Positions 38,710-47,863 of a stretch of DNA of 64,000 nt are shown one piece after another. Origin of the DNA: Legionella sp. (GTDB taxonomy: Bacteria; Pseudomonadota; Gammaproteobacteria; Legionellales; Legionellaceae); contig PEQK01000014.1 in the NCBI GenBank assembly GCA_002786165.1, positions 1-64,000 of the forward strand. Reading direction: 5' to 3'. A program made the position numbers and the translations under genes. Position 1 is the first letter of the stretch. Every line of letters starts with the position of its first letter. Below the pieces are notes generated by a model, which saw only the letters and a program-made list of their open reading frames with translations, had not been told where the DNA came from and did not search any database.

Positions 38710-39899
38710 TCAGCCAAAGGGATACCGCACACCAAATCTGGAGCGTATCCCCCCAAACCTGAGGCATAGCGAGACAATAATTGCTTTAAAAAAGGATGAG
38801 TATCTAACGCCAATAATCCTAATTGACGGCTCAAAGCCACCCCACGGCCTTTGTTGGTATAAACATTGATCAAAAAATCGGTGAAACGTGTGATCACCGC
38901 TTGATCAAATTGCCGTGCTTGCTGATACTGATCTAATAACGTCTCGTCTTCCAATCCTTTTTTGGTAATGGACTGCGCCAACATAGCCACATCCCTCAAA
39001 CCCAAATTAAATCCTTGGCCAGCAACAGGGTGTAAGGTATGCGCAGCATTCCCAATGAACACCACAGAACCTTGCGTTTGCTCAGGCATGATCATTTGCT
39101 GTAGAGGGTAAATCACTCTGCGGCCTAGCTGCAAAAAACGGCCCAAGCGATACCCAAATGCCTTTGTCAACGACTCTAGAAAAACAGCTTCACTCATCGC
39201 CATAAAACGTTGGGCTTCTTCCGGAACCAAAGACCATACCAAAGACATCCGTTTTGGCCCAAGAGGTAATAAGGCCATTGGACCTGAAGCGGTGAATCTC
39301 TCATACGCCACATGTTGATGGGCACGTGCCAACCCAATATTCGCCACCACAGCATGCTGGCCATAGTCTTTGACCTCTGCCGACAAATGACACAAAGAAC
39401 GCATGATCGAGTTGGATCCATCTGCTGCTACAAACAATCGTGCTTGCACTCTATGGTGTTGACCACCTTTTTGAATGGTTGCAACTCGTTTCTGAGCATC
39501 AAAAGCAATCACTGACGCAGGCATCCATAATGTGTTTGGGTCCAAAGAGTGATATAACGCATGCATCAGCATTTGAGTATCAACCACATGCCCCAAAGGT
39601 TCTTCGTGAGGAGATTCGAAATAGGCTGTGCCAAAACGCCCTTGTTCGGATACATGGATTTTATCAATCCTCGAGGCCTTTGGTTCAATCAAGGACCAAA
39701 GATGTAAATGATTGAAAATACGTACAGAAGCCGCAGATAAGGCCACACTTCGAGCATCGAAATCTGCCTCAAAACGTTGCGGTAAAGGGTGATTGTCAAC
39801 CAACATACAACGTAATCCGGTGGGGGCAAGCGCATGCATCAGCGTTGCGCCTATCAAGCCCCCTCCGATAATCAAAATATCAACTTGATGATCAGCCAC
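38700..39899 (-). CDS. ubiH: UbiH-type FAD-dependent ubiquinone hydroxylase
   Basis: FAD monooxygenase for ring hydroxylation in ubiquinone synthesis. FAD-binding motifs are ILIIGGGLIGATLMHALA and GNAAHTLHPVAGQGFNLGLR. The open frame reaches a TTG at 39923, but the GTG at 39899 overlaps the pepP stop, has GAGG nine bases upstream and gives 399 residues, near the usual 392. It is the third gene of the ygfB-pepP-ubiH-ubiI cluster. Confidence 0.9.
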   Translation of the reverse strand: MADHQVDILIIGGGLIGATLMHALAPTGLRCMLVDNHPLPQRFEADFDARSVALSAASVRIFNHLHLWSLIEPKASRIDKIHVSEQGRFGTAYFESPHEEPLGHVVDTQMLMHALYHSLDPNTLWMPASVIAFDAQKRVATIQKGGQHHRVQARLFVAADGSNSIMRSLCHLSAEVKDYGQHAVVANIGLARAHQHVAYERFTASGPMALLPLGPKRMSLVWSLVPEEAQRFMAMSEAVFLESLTKAFGYRLGRFLQLGRRVIYPLQQMIMPEQTQGSVVFIGNAAHTLHPVAGQGFNLGLRDVAMLAQSITKKGLEDETLLDQYQQARQFDQAVITRFTDFLINVYTNKGRGVALSRQLGLLALDTHPFLKQLLSRYASGLGGYAPDLVCGIPLAECL

Positions 39900-41199
39900 G
39901 CATGAATGCCTCAATCTCGGCAACTTCCACCATCAAAGCACCAGTTAAGTTTTCATGACCATCGGACGTGACTAGAATATCATCTTCAATACGAACACCA
40001 ATTCCCCACCAACGCGCGTCCACACCACTCATGCCAGATTGGATATAAATACCTGGTTCTACAGTCAACACCATGCCTGCTTCTAGTGGCCGCCATGCGC
40101 CTTCGACCCGATAACGACCACAATCATGCACATCCAATCCCAACCAATGGCCAGAATTATGCATATAAAAAGGTTTATAAGCCTGGGTAGCAATGAGTTC
40201 GTTCACATCACCCGTGAGGATTTGCAAATCGAGCAACCCCTGGGTGATGATTTCTACGATACAGCGTTGAATGGCATCCCAAGGTACGCCAGGGCGCACC
40301 ATAGCAATACCTGCTTTTTGTGCCTGCAACACCAATTCGTAAATCAAACGTTGTTCGGTACTGAACTGACCATTCACGGGAAACGTACGGGTCACATCTG
40401 CAGCATACCCATCGAACTCACCACCCGCGTCAATCAACACCAAGTCGCCATCGATTAAGGGCGCATCATTGGCCGTATAATGCAAAACACATGCATTGTC
40501 ACCCCCAGCCACAATAGAATCATAAGCCGGAGCACGGCAGCCTTGACGGACAAATTCATACAAGAGTTCCGCCTCTAATTCATATTCATAATGCACATAG
40601 CGACAAGCATGCATGGCACGTTGATGGGCTGCTACGGTAATGCGTGCCGCCTCTCGCATGGCTTGTAGATCTTGTTCGGTTTTGATGAGTCGCATCTCAC
40701 CCAAAATGGGCAGAAGATCGATAAGAGCCTCTGGCGCTGAGTTGCCCGAGCGTATTTGTTTTTTGGCGTGCAGAAAAGCTGCGATCACGCGTTGATCCCA
40801 GTACTGCTCTTGTCCAATCGCATACACCATGGCTTGTTTGTTAGTACATAATGAAGGTAAAAGTGCGTCTAATTCATCCAAGCCATAGGCGATGTCCACC
40901 CCCAAATGGGCACAAGCCTGTTCAGGCCCAAGCCGTTTGCCTGTCCATTGTTCTTCATTGGGGTTACGTGAACGAGTGAACAAAATACTTTGAAAAGCAG
41001 GTTCTGCAATCACCACCAACACAGCATCAGGTTCTTGGAATCCCGTTAAATAATAAAAATCACTGTGCTGGCGAAATCGATAATGCGCATCTCCGTTGCG
41101 CAAAACTTCTTTGCCTGCAGGAATCACAGCGATACTATGAGGCGGTAAACGTGTTGCAAGCGCAAGACGCCGCAATTGATAGTCATTGGAAGTTATCAT
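39892..41199 (-). CDS. pepP: Xaa-Pro aminopeptidase
   Basis: Dimetal aminopeptidase that removes the N-terminal residue before proline. The 435 residues include the creatinase-like N-domain (YRFRQHSDFYYLTGFQEPDA) and the pita-bread catalytic domain with all ligands: LIDAGGEFDGYAADVTRTFP (two Asp), HNSGHWLGLDVHD (His), LTVEPGIYI (Glu) and VRIEDDILV (Glu). The frame opens at 41259 inside ygfB, but the ATG at 41199 matches the family start and has GGAGAG six bases upstream. Confidence 0.95.
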   Translation of the reverse strand: MITSNDYQLRRLALATRLPPHSIAVIPAGKEVLRNGDAHYRFRQHSDFYYLTGFQEPDAVLVVIAEPAFQSILFTRSRNPNEEQWTGKRLGPEQACAHLGVDIAYGLDELDALLPSLCTNKQAMVYAIGQEQYWDQRVIAAFLHAKKQIRSGNSAPEALIDLLPILGEMRLIKTEQDLQAMREAARITVAAHQRAMHACRYVHYEYELEAELLYEFVRQGCRAPAYDSIVAGGDNACVLHYTANDAPLIDGDLVLIDAGGEFDGYAADVTRTFPVNGQFSTEQRLIYELVLQAQKAGIAMVRPGVPWDAIQRCIVEIITQGLLDLQILTGDVNELIATQAYKPFYMHNSGHWLGLDVHDCGRYRVEGAWRPLEAGMVLTVEPGIYIQSGMSGVDARWWGIGVRIEDDILVTSDGHENLTGALMVEVAEIEAFMRG

Positions 41200-41212
41200 G
41201 GTGTACTCTCCA

Positions 41213-41785
41213 TTAATGCCTACGTCTATCGTCTTCTGAGTGGGGTTGTACATCGGCATGGATGCTCAACACAGCCATGCGAGCATATTCGATCACTTCC
41301 ATCAGAGCCCGTTCATCATCTTCATTGACCTGCAACCCATCATAATCCAATTGAGCAAATTCCGTCAGGTGATGAACCGCATCTTGTGCTTCTTCTGTTT
41401 TCAAAGCATCCAAATCTAAACCCGTTACAGTGATGCCTTGCGTGAATCCTTCGCACCATTCGCTAAACGCCTGCGCACGCCTCGCCAGAGGCTCATCATC
41501 GTCAGGTAACATCAATTCAAATTCAAACCCAAGGGCAGAGAGTTGATGCTGACTGATGGTAAATACATCAAACAACGCCATCGTGGCTTGGCGGGCTTCT
41601 CCTGCTTCTCGATGCGCCAATAAAGCCCGTAAATAAGATTCGCCCTCACGGTGACCACCTGCGGCCAAATAACCGCAGAGGATACCATGCAATTCAGAAC
41701 AAGAAATGGGCAGATTTAAAGCTGCCATGCTATGCGAAAAACTACGATAATCAGGCAGTTTCATAAGACCGTCGGATAACACCAT
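41213..41785 (-). CDS. ygfB: UPF0149 (YgfB) family protein
   Basis: Soluble helical protein of the YgfB family, known mainly from its fixed position before pepP. Recognised by ELHGILCGYLAAGG, FELMLPDDDEPLARRAQAFS, WCEGFTQGI and EVIEYARMAVLSIHAD. Using the ATG at 41785 (GGTGA upstream) gives 190 residues, close to the 192 of E. coli. An ATG at 41878 that overlaps the parC stop (TGATG) and follows GGAG would add 31 residues and couple translation to parC; this is a real alternative. Confidence 0.88.
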   Translation of the reverse strand: MVLSDGLMKLPDYRSFSHSMAALNLPISCSELHGILCGYLAAGGHREGESYLRALLAHREAGEARQATMALFDVFTISQHQLSALGFEFELMLPDDDEPLARRAQAFSEWCEGFTQGITVTGLDLDALKTEEAQDAVHHLTEFAQLDYDGLQVNEDDERALMEVIEYARMAVLSIHADVQPHSEDDRRRH

Positions 41786-41877
41786 ATTTGCTTCACCATT
41801 TAACTTTTTACGCGCCGCCAAGTATACATGAAACTCACCTGACACAGCACCGTATTTTTTAACATCAACAGAGACCA

Positions 41878-44112
41878 TCACTCCGTTCGCATGGAGGTTA
41901 CCGCTTGCAATCCTCTGGGCAATCGATGACCACGTGTACCACGTTTGCCTTGGTAATGAACCAAATCATTGCGTTTCAAAGTAAAACTTCGTTTACCCGC
42001 ATAAATGGTTAAGCTTTGTTGATTTTTACCCAGAATTTGAACATCCAACAGATATTCTTCTCTGCTTTTCACCTTAGCTCCGGGTATTTGAATGAGTTTA
42101 TTACCCTTACCACGCAGCAATTCTGGCAATTCTGAAATAGGAAACACCAATAATCGTCCGGTATTCGTCACACAAGCCACTTCGTCTGACGCATCAGAAG
42201 CAGTAGGTCTTGGTGGCAAAATATGACTGCCTTCCGGTAATTTCAAACAGGCCTTACCGTTACGGTTTTTTACAAACAATGTTTGTAATTGCACCCGAAA
42301 CCCATAGCCCGCATCCGAGACCAATACAATCCAGTCTTCAGGATCACCACTGATCAAGGTCGCAAAAGAAGCGCCTTCTGCTGGATTTAATTTTCCAGTC
42401 AAAGGCTCCCCTTGACCGCGTGCAGAAGGCAGCGCATGACCAAGTAACGAATATACTTTGCCTTGACTGTCCCAAAAAATCACTTGTTGATTCGAACGTG
42501 CATTGGTTTGTACTAAAAACTCATCGCCGGCTTTATACACCAACGCTTTTCCATCGACATCAAACCCTTTGGCTGCACGAATCCAACCTTGGTGAGACAA
42601 AATCACCGTGATTGGTTCATTGGGTAAAATATCTTCCTCTTTCAGCGCACAAGCTTCTTGGCGTTCAATCAAAGGAGACGAACGTGGATCACCATAACGC
42701 GCGCGATCTTCCGTGATTTCCTTTTTGACCAAAGCACGTAAGCGTTTGTCTTCGCCTAAAATGGCTTGTAACTCATCGCGTGCAAGAATCAATTCAGCGT
42801 GATCAGCCCGCAAATGCATTTCTTCAAGTTTGGCCAAATGACGTAACTTCATATCCAAAATCGCATCAGCTTGCCGCTCACTGAGACCAAATTTCTGCAT
42901 CAACAACGGCTTTGGCTCATCTGAGCCACGAATAATGGCAATCACTTCATCCAAATTTAAGTACGCAATCAATAACCCTTCTACAATATGCAAGCGGTCT
43001 AAAATCTTGTCTAACTGAAATTGGCAGCGTCGTCTCACTGTGTCCAAACGAAAACGTAGCCATTCATTTAATATGGTGAGCAAAGGTTTGACACAGGGTT
43101 TGCCATCTAAACCAATCAAATTAAAATTCACACGATACGAGCGTTCCAAATCGGTGGTTGCAAACAAATGCGACATCAATCCTTCGACATCAACACGAGA
43201 TGATCTTGGAATGATCACCAAACGAGTAGGATATTCATGATCCGACTCATCCCGTAAATCTTCAACCAAAGGCAGTTTTTTTTGCTGCATTTGCGCGGCA
43301 ATTTGTTCAATCACTTTGGCACCGGACACTTGATAAGGCAGTGCTGTGATCACAATATTATGTTGCTCTTGGGTATAAACGGCTCTCATTTTCACCGAAC
43401 CCAAGCCGGTTTGATACATTTGCGCAATGGCCGAAGGCGGGGTAATAATTTCTGCTTGGGTGGGAAAATCCGGCGCTTTGATCCACTGTAAAACGTCTTC
43501 CAACGTGGCCTTTGGATGGTCTAACAAATGCAAACAAGCACTCGCCACTTCACTTAAATTATGCGGCAAAATATCAGAAGCCATACCTACCGCAATACCC
43601 GTAGCACCATTTAACAGAACATTGGGTAAGCGTGCAGGTAATAAAGAAGGCTCTAATAAAGTCGCATCAAAATTATCGACCCAATCGACGGTGCCTTGTT
43701 GTAACTCTGCCAACAACAAATCGGCATACGCCGACAAACGAGCTTCGGTATATCGCATCGCAGCAAAAGATTTGGGATCATCGGGCGAACCCCAGTTCCC
43801 TTGACCATCCACCAAAGGGTAACGATAAGAGAACGGCTGCGCCATTAAGACCATGGCTTCATAACAGGCCGAATCGCCGTGAGGATGAAATTTACCTAAC
43901 ACATCCCCCACAGTACGTGCTGATTTTTTATGTTTGGACGTCGCTTTTAAACCTAACTCCGACATGGCGTAAACAATACGTCGTTGTACGGGTTTAAATC
44001 CATCAGCAACATGCGGTAAAGCGCGGTCTAAAATGACATACATCGCATAATCAAGGTAGGCTTGTTCTGCAAATACCGTCAACGGCTTACGCTCAGTCAT
44101 GGCATTGATCAA
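41878..44112 (-). CDS. parC: DNA topoisomerase IV subunit A
   Basis: Cleavage/rejoining subunit of topoisomerase IV, which decatenates daughter chromosomes. The active-site Tyr lies in [18 protein letters not shown]. The region [20 protein letters not shown] is of wild-type quinolone-sensitive form. Length and absence of the longer GyrA tail favour ParC over GyrA. TTG at 44112 has GGAG eight bases upstream and gives 744 residues aligning with E. coli; ATG at 44100 is the alternative. parE is not in the window. Confidence 0.94.
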   Translation of the reverse strand: MINAMTERKPLTVFAEQAYLDYAMYVILDRALPHVADGFKPVQRRIVYAMSELGLKATSKHKKSARTVGDVLGKFHPHGDSACYEAMVLMAQPFSYRYPLVDGQGNWGSPDDPKSFAAMRYTEARLSAYADLLLAELQQGTVDWVDNFDATLLEPSLLPARLPNVLLNGATGIAVGMASDILPHNLSEVASACLHLLDHPKATLEDVLQWIKAPDFPTQAEIITPPSAIAQMYQTGLGSVKMRAVYTQEQHNIVITALPYQVSGAKVIEQIAAQMQQKKLPLVEDLRDESDHEYPTRLVIIPRSSRVDVEGLMSHLFATTDLERSYRVNFNLIGLDGKPCVKPLLTILNEWLRFRLDTVRRRCQFQLDKILDRLHIVEGLLIAYLNLDEVIAIIRGSDEPKPLLMQKFGLSERQADAILDMKLRHLAKLEEMHLRADHAELILARDELQAILGEDKRLRALVKKEITEDRARYGDPRSSPLIERQEACALKEEDILPNEPITVILSHQGWIRAAKGFDVDGKALVYKAGDEFLVQTNARSNQQVIFWDSQGKVYSLLGHALPSARGQGEPLTGKLNPAEGASFATLISGDPEDWIVLVSDAGYGFRVQLQTLFVKNRNGKACLKLPEGSHILPPRPTASDASDEVACVTNTGRLLVFPISELPELLRGKGNKLIQIPGAKVKSREEYLLDVQILGKNQQSLTIYAGKRSFTLKRNDLVHYQGKRGTRGHRLPRGLQAVTSMRTE

Positions 44113-44295
44113 TTCAATTTCTCCATTATTCAAAACAAATTGATAGTATTACAACCAATCTGTTAATTGTGAATAGTTTTATATCAAATCCTCACCAGCT
44201 TGAACGTTAAAACGTAAGCCATTGATTTTAATCAATAAAAACTTATGATATTTATGATGAATTCTTAAAACCTGTGGATAAGTTTGTGTATAAAT

Positions 44296-45732
44296 TTAAT
44301 TTTTCATCAAACGTGTCAATCTTGGTGCAAATAGTCCCATAAGAAAAGCCACTATAAATGTGGCAATACCAATGTTTAAAAATACATGCGTATAAATACT
44401 TAAGGATTCTAACCCAGGCTGCATTCCTTTGGGTAACGCCGTTAAAGAAGCCACGGCAGCACCGGTAAACCCAGCAATAGATGACGTGAGAAACCAGACG
44501 CCGATCACAAATCCCATGATGTTTGGGGACACCAATTCTGCAACCATGGCGATACCCAAAGCAGAGACCAACAACTCACCCAACGCCTGGAAAAAATAAC
44601 TCACAACCAACCACCAAGAAGACACTATACCCTGATCATCGGCCAAAAAATGAGCCAAATATAACATCATAAAACCAATGCTACAAAATACCATCCCTAT
44701 CGCAAATTTGTAAGGAACCGCAAGAAAAAGATGGCGGCGATTCAAATAAGCATAGATCCAGGCTAATACTGGGCTTAACACAATAATCCAAAAAGGATTA
44801 AGTACTTGAAAACTTTGTGGATCCAGGTGTACCCCAAACAACACAGGATGTACATGATTGACGGCAAACACATTTATCGACGTTGGCATTTGTTGGTATA
44901 GGGTAAAAAATACCACGGCTTCTATCATCAAAATGAACGCCAAAAGCAGCCGCAATCGTTCTTTTCTATCCGCCTTCCACATACAGTAAAAATAAAACAA
45001 AACAAATAAGGATGTGACCATTAAAATGATATGACGTGCTATGGAGGCGTGTTCCAACAAATACGCACTGATACCCACAAACGCTACAATCCCCAAGAGC
45101 AAAGCAGCTCCTTTAACGAGCGTGACCGCACGTTGATCAGCTGGCGTGTTGATGTGTGCAATGACGGGGTATTGCAACGCATAATTGAACAATCCGAATA
45201 GGATGCCAATGGCAGCAATCATATACGCATATCCATATCCGTATCGACTCGACACATAAGGACCAATCAGTAGCGATCCAATCGCACCAATATTGACTGC
45301 CATATAATACAAGGTAAAAGCCCCATGCAATTCTGACGTATTTTTCTCATAACATTGCGCCAATAATACACCCGGATTGGACTTGAAGAGCGCGGCACCA
45401 ACACAAATCAAAGCCAAAGCGATGGACAAACACCGCGGATCTTGCCACGCGAGCAAGCCATATCCTAAAGCCAATACCAATAAACCCAGCACAATAGTAC
45501 GCTTGGTCCCAAAAACTTTATCTCCTAAATATCCACCCAGTGGCACCATGCCGTAAATCAACGCACAAAATGTCCCAAAAATGGTATACGCCTCTTGCTC
45601 TGACAAGCCAATAGATCGAACAAAATACAAGACCAAAATACCTTGGACGGTATAAAACCCAAAGCGTTCCCAAATTTCCAACATGAAAATCATAAAAAAG
45701 GGGCGTGGCTGAGAACGAAATAAAGACATCAT
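44296..45732 (-). CDS. Proton-dependent oligopeptide transporter (POT family)
   Basis: Major-facilitator-type symporter that imports di- and tripeptides with protons. The POT signature appears as EIWERFGFYTVQGILVLYFV in the first helix, followed by GGYLGDKVFGTKRTIVLGLL. About 478 residues with 12-14 membrane helices. The frame opens far inside gst, but the ATG at 45732 has AGGAAGG eight bases upstream and overlaps the gst stop, so the two form an operon. Peptide uptake fits a host-associated life with amino acids as carbon source. Confidence 0.9.
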   Translation of the reverse strand: MMSLFRSQPRPFFMIFMLEIWERFGFYTVQGILVLYFVRSIGLSEQEAYTIFGTFCALIYGMVPLGGYLGDKVFGTKRTIVLGLLVLALGYGLLAWQDPRCLSIALALICVGAALFKSNPGVLLAQCYEKNTSELHGAFTLYYMAVNIGAIGSLLIGPYVSSRYGYGYAYMIAAIGILFGLFNYALQYPVIAHINTPADQRAVTLVKGAALLLGIVAFVGISAYLLEHASIARHIILMVTSLFVLFYFYCMWKADRKERLRLLLAFILMIEAVVFFTLYQQMPTSINVFAVNHVHPVLFGVHLDPQSFQVLNPFWIIVLSPVLAWIYAYLNRRHLFLAVPYKFAIGMVFCSIGFMMLYLAHFLADDQGIVSSWWLVVSYFFQALGELLVSALGIAMVAELVSPNIMGFVIGVWFLTSSIAGFTGAAVASLTALPKGMQPGLESLSIYTHVFLNIGIATFIVAFLMGLFAPRLTRLMKN

Positions 45733-46337
45733 GCGTCTAAACCTTCCTGTTTTAAGGCCTCTGTAATCGATTTTCTGGATTGTAATTGTGCATGGTAAGT
45801 CGCTAAGTTCGGAAAAGAGCTCATATCCAATTTTGCCCGGGCCCAACGTAAAATCACAAACAAATAAGCGTCTGGCAACGTAAAATGTTTCCCCATCAAA
45901 TAGGTTTTATCTTGTAATGACTGTTCGACATACTGAAATTTGCGCATGATCGCAGGGGTAAATACGTGTTCTTTGACCTCTTGGGGTATCACAGGATTAA
46001 AAAATGGGGAAAACCCTTTATGAAGCTCGGTGGTGATGAAATTCAACCACTCCAACACCCGATAACGCTGCCAGTCTCCAGCGGGCGGAAGCAAATTGGT
46101 CGCCTGATAATGATCAGCCAAATATTGCATGATCACCGCATTTTCTGTCAAAACGTCCTTATTTTCTAAACGTAATGTTGGCACCGCTCCTTTGGGATTG
46201 ATCCTCAGAAAATCTGAACCGTCTTCTGTTTTTTTAGTTTGCAGATTCACTGCCTCATACTCCGCAGGAATCCCCATTTCGTTCAACAAAATTCGAATGG
46301 CCAGAGAACAAGCACCTTTTGAGTAAAATAGTTTCAT
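45729..46337 (-). CDS. gstA: Glutathione S-transferase, beta class
   Basis: 202-residue enzyme that adds glutathione to electrophiles. It closely follows E. coli GstA: MKLFYSKGACSLAIRILLNE includes the beta-class Cys10, then NPKGAVPTLRLENKDVLTEN in the thioredoxin-like domain and WLNFITTELHKGFSPFF and FTLPDAYLFVILRWA in the helical domain. AGGAGA precedes the ATG. It is cotranscribed with the peptide transporter. Confidence 0.95.
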   Translation of the reverse strand: MKLFYSKGACSLAIRILLNEMGIPAEYEAVNLQTKKTEDGSDFLRINPKGAVPTLRLENKDVLTENAVIMQYLADHYQATNLLPPAGDWQRYRVLEWLNFITTELHKGFSPFFNPVIPQEVKEHVFTPAIMRKFQYVEQSLQDKTYLMGKHFTLPDAYLFVILRWARAKLDMSSFPNLATYHAQLQSRKSITEALKQEGLDA

Positions 46338-46540
46338 GAGTGGTTCTCCTAGAATTGGGACACCCCGCGGTGAAGCGGATAAAAAGTCTAGAATCTCTTA
46401 AAATTTGCTATAAATCAATGATTACTTTACCTGAATGCAACACCAGATTATGCCCCACGATAGGCAAAATCGCCAGATCACAACAAATTCCAAGAGACAA
46501 ATCCACAGCTTCAAAATTTTTAACGCAAAGATCAATTTTT

Positions 46541-46569
46541 TTGTCTTGATATACCCAACACAGTCTACT
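46541..46569 (+). promoter_or_regulatory. Possible promoter of the patatin gene
   Basis: TTGTCT (46541-46546), 17 bases, TCTACT (46564-46569). Each hexamer matches the consensus at four of six positions. It would start transcription about 30 bases before the ATG at 46608. Confidence 0.35.
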
Positions 46570-46607
46570 AGTATTTCATATACACCCTATTTGAATTAAG
46601 CGTGACC

Positions 46608-47717
46608 ATGGCAAAAATAGCTCTTTACCTTGCTGGTGGCGGTGCACGAGGTGCTTATCAAGCCGGGGTACTGAAAGCAATCAGTCAAATCCTCAAAACC
46701 AAAACTCTGCCCTTCACTATGATTTCAGGCGTCAGCGTCGGCTCTATCAATGCGGCCATTTTATCCGAATATGCACACGATTTTGCACAGGGGGTAGAGA
46801 AGCTTGAAACGCTCTGGCAGACCATTCATTGCGACGATATCTTTCATGCAAAAAACTATGATTTAAGCAAATCCATTTTACGTAATTTAAGTTATTTTTT
46901 TATGAAGGGTCCTCGTCCAACTCATTTATTAGAAACAACCCCATTACACGACTTTCTCACTCGCAATATTGATTTTGAAAAAATAAAAAACAATATCCAT
47001 CAGCAGCATCATTTAGATACACTTGAAATCATCACCCATTGCTATGAAACCCAACAAACCATTTCGTTCTACCAACATCAAGGATCATTTGAAGATTGGC
47101 ATTATCCTCGGCATATCAGCCAACCTACCGACCTTAATTTAGGCCATATTTTAGCCTCAAGCGCCTTACCTTTGTTTTTTCCACCGATCAAAATCAACGA
47201 CATGCATTATGGCGACGGGAGTATGGGATTGATTTCTCCACTACGTGGCGCGTTACGGTTTCAAGTGGATAAAGTATTAATTTTAGGGACTCGGCAAATT
47301 CACGCCATTGAGGATGCGGAAAAACTCAAAGCCAAAGATATTGGCTTCGCCCATGTTTTAGGCAGCATGCTGAATGGATTGTTTTTGGATAATCTTGATC
47401 GTGATGTAGAACTGGTGAATCGCATGAATGATATTTCACATCTATTGTCGGCATGGAAAAAGCGCAATGCCCTATGGCGACCCATCGAAACACTCCATTT
47501 ACGCCCAAGCACCGACATTGCAAAAATTGCCCAAGCCGATTATCATGCCATGCCCAAATTATTACGCTTACTGCTCAATATTCTAGGCGCACAAAGTCAT
47601 TCTGGGGATCTTTTAAGCTTTTTACTATTCGAAAGCACGTTTACCCAAGATTTGATCACACTGGGATACAATGATACAATAAAATCTGCAGACAAAGTGG
47701 TCCATTTCTTTGAATAG
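46608..47717 (+). CDS. Patatin-like phospholipase
   Basis: A 369-residue Ser-Asp dyad acyl hydrolase. The oxyanion loop is LAGGGARGAYQAGVLKAI, the nucleophile elbow is GVSVGS with Ser near residue 46, and the catalytic Asp is in YGDGSMG. No signal peptide. The C-terminal third (YHAMPKLLRLLLNILGAQ) resembles bacterial patatin-like proteins with a DUF3336/DUF3376-type tail, though I cannot fix which. Bacterial patatins include secreted effectors and house-keeping lipases; context does not decide. The frame opens at a GTG at 46602, but MAKIALYLAGG at 46608 is the family start. Confidence 0.9.
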   Translation: MAKIALYLAGGGARGAYQAGVLKAISQILKTKTLPFTMISGVSVGSINAAILSEYAHDFAQGVEKLETLWQTIHCDDIFHAKNYDLSKSILRNLSYFFMKGPRPTHLLETTPLHDFLTRNIDFEKIKNNIHQQHHLDTLEIITHCYETQQTISFYQHQGSFEDWHYPRHISQPTDLNLGHILASSALPLFFPPIKINDMHYGDGSMGLISPLRGALRFQVDKVLILGTRQIHAIEDAEKLKAKDIGFAHVLGSMLNGLFLDNLDRDVELVNRMNDISHLLSAWKKRNALWRPIETLHLRPSTDIAKIAQADYHAMPKLLRLLLNILGAQSHSGDLLSFLLFESTFTQDLITLGYNDTIKSADKVVHFFE

Positions 47718-47742
47718 GTCGGAGTAGCTACACTATCTCTAC

Positions 47743-47765
47743 ATCTCGCGGCTGGTCCGCGAGAT
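47743..47765. terminator. Perfect 9-bp hairpin after the patatin gene
   Basis: ATCTCGCGG (47743-47751), loop CTGGT, CCGCGAGAT (47757-47765), 25 bases after the patatin stop codon. The downstream ATTTGGTT is a poor U-tract, so it may work as a weak terminator or be a relic of the CCGCGG-type repeat family. Confidence 0.5.
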
Positions 47766-47863
47766 TTGGTTGACTCGTTGAAAATACGTGATGTAGATCC
47801 CAACAAAGCTTCATTCATAAAACTGGTCGTTTCATTTCATACCAAACAAGAAAATAACACACT

